This document shows, in pieces, positions 59,845 to 64,000 of a stretch of DNA of 64,000 nt. The position numbers and the translations under genes were made by a program. The notes under the pieces are model-generated. The model worked only from the letters and a program-made list of their open reading frames with translations, did not search any database and was not told the DNA's origin. The stretch's first letter is position 1. The number at the start of each line of letters is the position of its first letter. This DNA comes from Pseudisothecium myosuroides (taxonomy: Eukaryota > Streptophyta > Bryopsida > Hypnales > Lembophyllaceae), in assembly GCA_951799445.1 (NCBI GenBank), contig OX637292.1, positions 6,141,296 through 6,205,295 on the forward strand, written 5' to 3'.

Positions 59845-62484
59845 ATGGCAGTTGCTAATCATGCCCTTTTATGTCATCGTTACGGAGCATTAATTCATGG
59901 AGCAGGAAGTCCAAGAACAAGCAACATCAAGAGAACAGCACTCTCTCAAACAACCGGCTTGTTGACTTCGCCTCGACACCTTAGCCACAAGAAACGAAAC
60001 CTACCAGCAAAATATAATCAGTCTTTTACTGGTAATTCTTCGGTATTGTGGCTACATTATTTTCTCAATCTTTTTCATTCGAAGACAAAACTCACGTACT
60101 TGTCTTGAGCTTTCCGTCCAGGTTGAGACAAATTTGTCATTTATTTTGATTGTTTTCAAAATTTTAGCCGTCTAATCCTCCATCCACATTTGACAACAAA
60201 GTGGGTATTGTTGATCTCTGCGTTAGCTACTCTTCAAAATTTGTAGAAAAACTCTAAACCTAATCTAGCCTGCAGCTACAGCCGGGTCGGGCGAGAGGGA
60301 GATGGCTGTGGAAGATGAGATGCAAGGTTTGGTGCGGCAAGCTTCCTTGCAGGTATGATTTGTTGAATGATGTTCTTGCTTTCTCTCAATCCGTTTGTTC
60401 TCTTCTTACCAGTGCCGCACCTTGGGCAGAAAAGTTTTGGTGAAGTTAGACGTTTCAGCGACTGGTAGACAAAAAGTGACAGGGAGATGTGGAATGGAAA
60501 GATGGCTTGGAAGTGACCAAAATGACCTTTTCTAAAACAACAAGCACAGGGTTTGGAAGTCAGTGAGTGAGCTCTAGGAGTGAGCTCCTAAAATGCTTAA
60601 AGTGAGAGAAAGTTCTCTTGCATTAAATATATCAAAATAATGTGGTTCCTTACAGTCTATGATGTGGATTCTTCTAGTCTATAACGTCGGTTCTGATGGT
60701 CTATATCGTGGCTCGTATCGTGGGTGGTTCTGATTGTCTATAATACCGGTTCTAATTGTCGATATCGTGGATTCTGATAGTCTTTAATGTCGTTTTAATC
60801 TCGTTTCTGATAAGCTATAATGTTGGTTCCGGTAGTCTCGAACGTCAGTTCTATTATTCTATACCATCTTCTCCTCATCTATAACTTCGGTTCTGATAGT
60901 CTCTATTGTTTGCAAATTGTTTGCAAAGCACAGGGTACGGAGCATGCGAACAATTTGAAAAAGGGAGGGTTGACACTAGGGGTAGCAATGGCAGGGTGGC
61001 TTGGAAGCTATCAGCCCATGGACTATGCCACAGCTGCCGAAGACTCGGCAGCTATAACTGAGGCGGCCACCAAGACTGCACCACCAGAGTGGGTGGCGCC
61101 CTTCGTTCTGGCTGTCCCAGTGGTCTCCTATCTGCTCTTCACCTTATACCGTAGCAAGGTTGGTGATTTTTTCTCTCTTTGAGGCTCCTTTGCAGAAAGA
61201 GTTTTTCAAATTCTAGGAATTGATCACCGGGTATTGATCACCATAGTGCCAAGTCCAGGGTTCAATGCAACCTCCCTGCGCCAGTCAGAAGATTTCTAAG
61301 CCTTTGTTGTTGTGGAGGGCAACAAGTGTCTGATGAATGACTTTCAAGGTTCATAGAGAAATGAAGAATGACACCTGTTCATCAACTAATGGAATCTTTT
61401 CTTTTTTTTTCAACCCAATAAGGATGGACGTTGAGGCCCCAGAGTGGTAGATGGATGACTTTCAAGGTTACTGTGGATATGAAGAATGCACCTATTGGTC
61501 CAAAGAATGGGATCATTTTTGGTTGACTACCTTGGTGATAGGTCTCGACCTTTCAAGGTTCAGTTTTTTGCATCCAAAATTGCCAAAAGAAGGATTTGAG
61601 TGTGGTTCCTATTATTAAATTGTCTAATCTATTGTTGGATCTTTGTTGGGAGGCAAAAGGAATTCTAGATTCTATTACCAAGTAATTCTTTTAACACAAC
61701 TTGAATGAACTATGAATTTTCAAATTAGTGAAAATTGGTGTACCCAAAAACAACCCTAAACTCTCATGAATAGAGGTTGTACATTTTAAGCAAAAATTTG
61801 TAGGGTTTGTTTTAGAAATGGTTCACATTTTGATGCAGCTACCTTATTTTCTAATAATCTTTCTCCTCATTCCTAAGTACAATGAATTGACATTATGTTT
61901 GATAATGCTGTTGAGCTTTGTAATTCTCAAGCATTATCTAGTCCATAACGCGAAGTCCCGTTTTCATTGTCTCATTGACCAGGCAGGAGAAGATTATGAA
62001 CCAGCAATCCTTCTCTTACTTCTAAGCCCTTAGTTCAACCAAAAGTACCGATTGGATATATTATTGAGTTAGCAGATAATGTTCAATAATATTCTCAAGC
62101 CTCCTATCTCTCACACATTTTCAAATCCATTGTATATATGACCGCAAGCCGCGGAATACAATGGTTTGTGTCTGACAGCAGCTGGAATTTTGATCAATTG
62201 ATGATTTGCAGGTCAATCCCTACGCAAAACTTACAGACTGGGCGTTTGGGCTTGTTGCAATGGCAATTCTTGGCAACCTTATTCTCATTGCAACTGTCGG
62301 GGTAAGCTCGCTGACAACCATACATATGTACTGTACACTAAGAAGCCAAAAACCTGGGAATTGCTTTTGAGATTTGAAATTTCTGGCTTGTCTACTTGAA
62401 CTCCAAACTTGAAGGGATCAAATCTAGCATCATAGCTAAACGATGATGTGTTTTCCTTTGTATTCTCAGGTGCGGTTGTATTAG
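59845..62484 (+). CDS. Plastid-targeted two-helix membrane protein, unknown function, 195 aa
   Basis: Five exons: 59845-60031, 60282-60352, 60934-61158, 62212-62301, 62470-62484, with phases closing exactly. The first ~60 residues are rich in Ser, Thr, Arg, Lys and His with almost no acidic residues (MAVANHALLCHRYGALIHGA), as in a chloroplast transit peptide. A short acidic stretch follows (EREMAVEDEMQGLV), then a mildly hydrophobic segment (LTLGVAMAGWLG, 99-110) and two clear transmembrane helices: VAPFVLAVPVVSYLLFTLY (about 140-158) and FGLVAMAILGNLILIATVG (about 173-191), joined by RSKVNPYAKLTDW. The tail is VRLY. The build suggests a small thylakoid or envelope protein, perhaps a photosystem accessory or assembly factor, but I cannot match it to PsaK, PsaO, PsbW, PsbX or another named subunit. 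Confidence 0.8.
60640..60905. repeat. Degenerate minisatellite in intron 2, unit about 22 bp
   Basis: Units resembling GGTTCTGATAGTCTATAACG are repeated roughly 11-12 times with drift, for example GGTTCTGATGGTCTATATCG and GGTTCTAATTGTCGATATCG. It ends just before the acceptor of exon 3. Confidence 0.85.
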
Positions 62485-63248
62485 GAGAAAATCAGCTCTC
62501 AAGTGGTGAATCGTTCCAGCTTCATAACTGACGCAGTGTAACTGAGGGAGGAGGTTATTGCTTTTTTGAGATCGTTATGAGAGATGAAATTATGAAGTGT
62601 GAGAAAAAAATTTGAACCAAGTGTACAGCAGTCTCTGTTTGAGCCACTATTGAAACCAGTTTGGTGATGATAAGATTCAAGGACAAAAAAATTCCCCTGC
62701 AGTTTAGAAGTGGTACTTTCACCTATAATCTGCAATTTATTTTTTTATTTTTTTCACGTACTGCGTAACGTCCGTCACCCCATCTATGCAGGTAGTATGC
62801 AGGTGAGTTAGTTTGATGGACAACCACCAGAAAGCAGGGTTGACGCAGCATGGAAGGCTGTCAAAGCTTATATGTCATTTGACAAATTCCTCTTCCTCTT
62901 TTTCTGACATGGAACTAATGAAAGCAATGTCGATATCGCTGAAGAAGTCAGCTCTTCAAAATGAATGGCGATGTAAGTTATAATCATGGTTGCGCAAGAG
63001 TTTTAATTTCTTTTTGAGGCTTTTTTTTCCAGTTTACACATCAGGTAGAGGAACGCTCAATGAGGTACTGTATGTCCACCCCGGATCTCACCACTTCAAA
63101 TCGAGCTTCAAATGAATGTGTACTGTGTTTTTTAGGTGGTGCTCACGGCTGCACGTATCTTAGGACTCACTTGACAGATCCGTTCCCTTGTGGGTACAAT
63201 AACCAACTCTTGGAAACCACTTTGGGATCAAATTATTGTCTGTATGTA
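62485..63248. other. 3' flank, no gene seen
   Basis: Short frames only. The segment ends at the TA that borders the Tc1-like element. Confidence 0.4.
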
Positions 63249-64000
63249 CAGTACCCACCAACAAGTTTACGTTCACAGCAGTCAATCTACAGAAACAGAG
63301 TTTGTATCTGAAATTTCAAATTGCCACCACGTGCTCAAAAATGATCCAAATCACAAACCGCAAAGTGCATTGGAAAGATAATGAAGTCTACTTTACTGAT
63401 GTTTCAAGCATTTACAAAAAAACTTATAAAATTATATATAAATATAGCATTTTTTGACATACTATCTACCATTTAGTGCTACCACCATTAGCTTTGATTA
63501 CGGCCTTCATATGGTGAGGCATGCTAGCAAAGAGAACTTCAATCATCTCTAAAGACACCTCTTTTCATGCCCTTTGAATGGTATTGACTAATTCTTCTTT
63601 GTTTTGTGGTAGCACCTCATTTTGGACGGTGTCTTTCATAGTCTTCCATAGGTTTTTGATGGGATTTAAGTTAGGAGAGTTTGTAGGCTATGAAAGCTTT
63701 CTTATGCTATGCACTTGCCTCCAATCACTTGATTCCTTGCTACGGTGCACTAAAGCAACATTTTCTATGAATATAAGTGTCTTAGGGTGATTGTGGAGAA
63801 AATAAAAGCCACTCAATTGACTTTCATAGACTACATTCACAAAGTCCTACCTCTTTGTCTATCACGTGGCACTATAATAAGAGAACACTTATTGAAACTA
63901 GTGAATGCACCCCATATCATCACTGTTGAATGAGCAAATCTTAAAATTGGTGCTAAACAATCCAAAGAAAAACATTCATGTGACTTTCGCCATACCTTCA
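63249..64000 (-). mobile_element. Tc1-like DNA transposon, 3' part, cut by the window edge
   Basis: The inner boundary is TA followed by CAGTACCCACCAACAAGTTT at 63249. CAGT plus CCCAMCAAAAGTTT-type sequence is the usual Tc1-like terminal inverted repeat, and TA is its target duplication. The transposase remnant on the minus strand ends about 220 bp inside this end. The other end lies beyond 64000, so the full length is unknown. Confidence 0.75.
63466..64000 (-). pseudogene. Broken Tc1-like (DD34E-type) transposase, C-terminal part
   Basis: Reading the minus strand from 64000 gives KVWRKSHECFSLDCLAPILR and HSTVMIWGAF, then after a frame change near 63840 VHRSKESSDWRQVHSIRKL, SPNLNPIKNLWKTMKDTVQN and MPHHMKAVIKANGG up to TAG at 63466. 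These match the C-terminal half of Tc1-family transposases (VMVWGCF, EDNAPVHRSK, SPDLNPIENLW, IASMPRRMQAVI). It is dead: a frameshift, in-frame TAG at 63688-63690 and TGA at 63565-63567, the EDN aspartate replaced by Asn, and the catalytic Glu of NPIENLW replaced by Lys. The N-terminal DNA-binding part is outside the window. Confidence 0.88.

Overview
This looks like nuclear DNA of a land plant that is not a seed plant. The guess is a bryophyte (moss, possibly peat-moss-like), with a lycophyte as the alternative. The evidence is GT-AG introns of about 80 to 1000 bp, land-plant protein families (RPN5, DUF247, a one-exon F-box/kelch-type protein, a plastid-targeted membrane protein), a MAP-kinase-like gene whose signature I remember mainly from algae and seedless plants, and AT-rich intergenic DNA full of inverted-repeat elements. 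The lineage call is inference; no marker gene in the window settles it.

Genes left to right. DUF247 membrane protein (-, 7005-9500, two exons). Poorly resolved coding-like fragments, mainly on the minus strand (13.2-18.2 kb). MAPK-like kinase (+, 19289-26300, 16 exons visible, first exon(s) not found). Mitochondrial ribosomal protein uS15m (-, 31587-33605, five exons, 198 aa). Possible orphan gene of about 151 codons (-, 39148-39603). F-box protein (+, 43375-44706). 26S proteasome lid subunit RPN5 (+, 52246-56251, 11 exons, 452 aa). Small plastid-targeted two-helix membrane protein of unknown function (+, 59845-62484, five exons, 195 aa). At the right edge is the 3' half of a dead Tc1-like transposon (-, 63249-64000). 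I rebuilt exons by matching splice sites, reading phase and family sequence by eye. The phases of uS15m, RPN5, DUF247 and the plastid protein close exactly.

The rest is mostly mobile-element DNA. The first 6.7 kb is one very large inverted repeat with later insertions in both arms. Many elements start and end with the same ends, TTAA-CCCCTAAA(T/G)GCCC. Several abut head to tail sharing one TTAA (46.5-48.5 kb), and one set forms an interlocked palindrome (35.7-37.4 kb). TTAA target duplications and ends starting CCC are typical of piggyBac elements, which are hardly known from land plants; this is the most novel signal here. There are also Stowaway-like, pogo-like and CAGT-ended MITEs and several local satellites.

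The genes are unrelated housekeeping, signalling and accessory functions and do not form a cluster or pathway. No tRNA, rRNA, CRISPR array or virus was seen.
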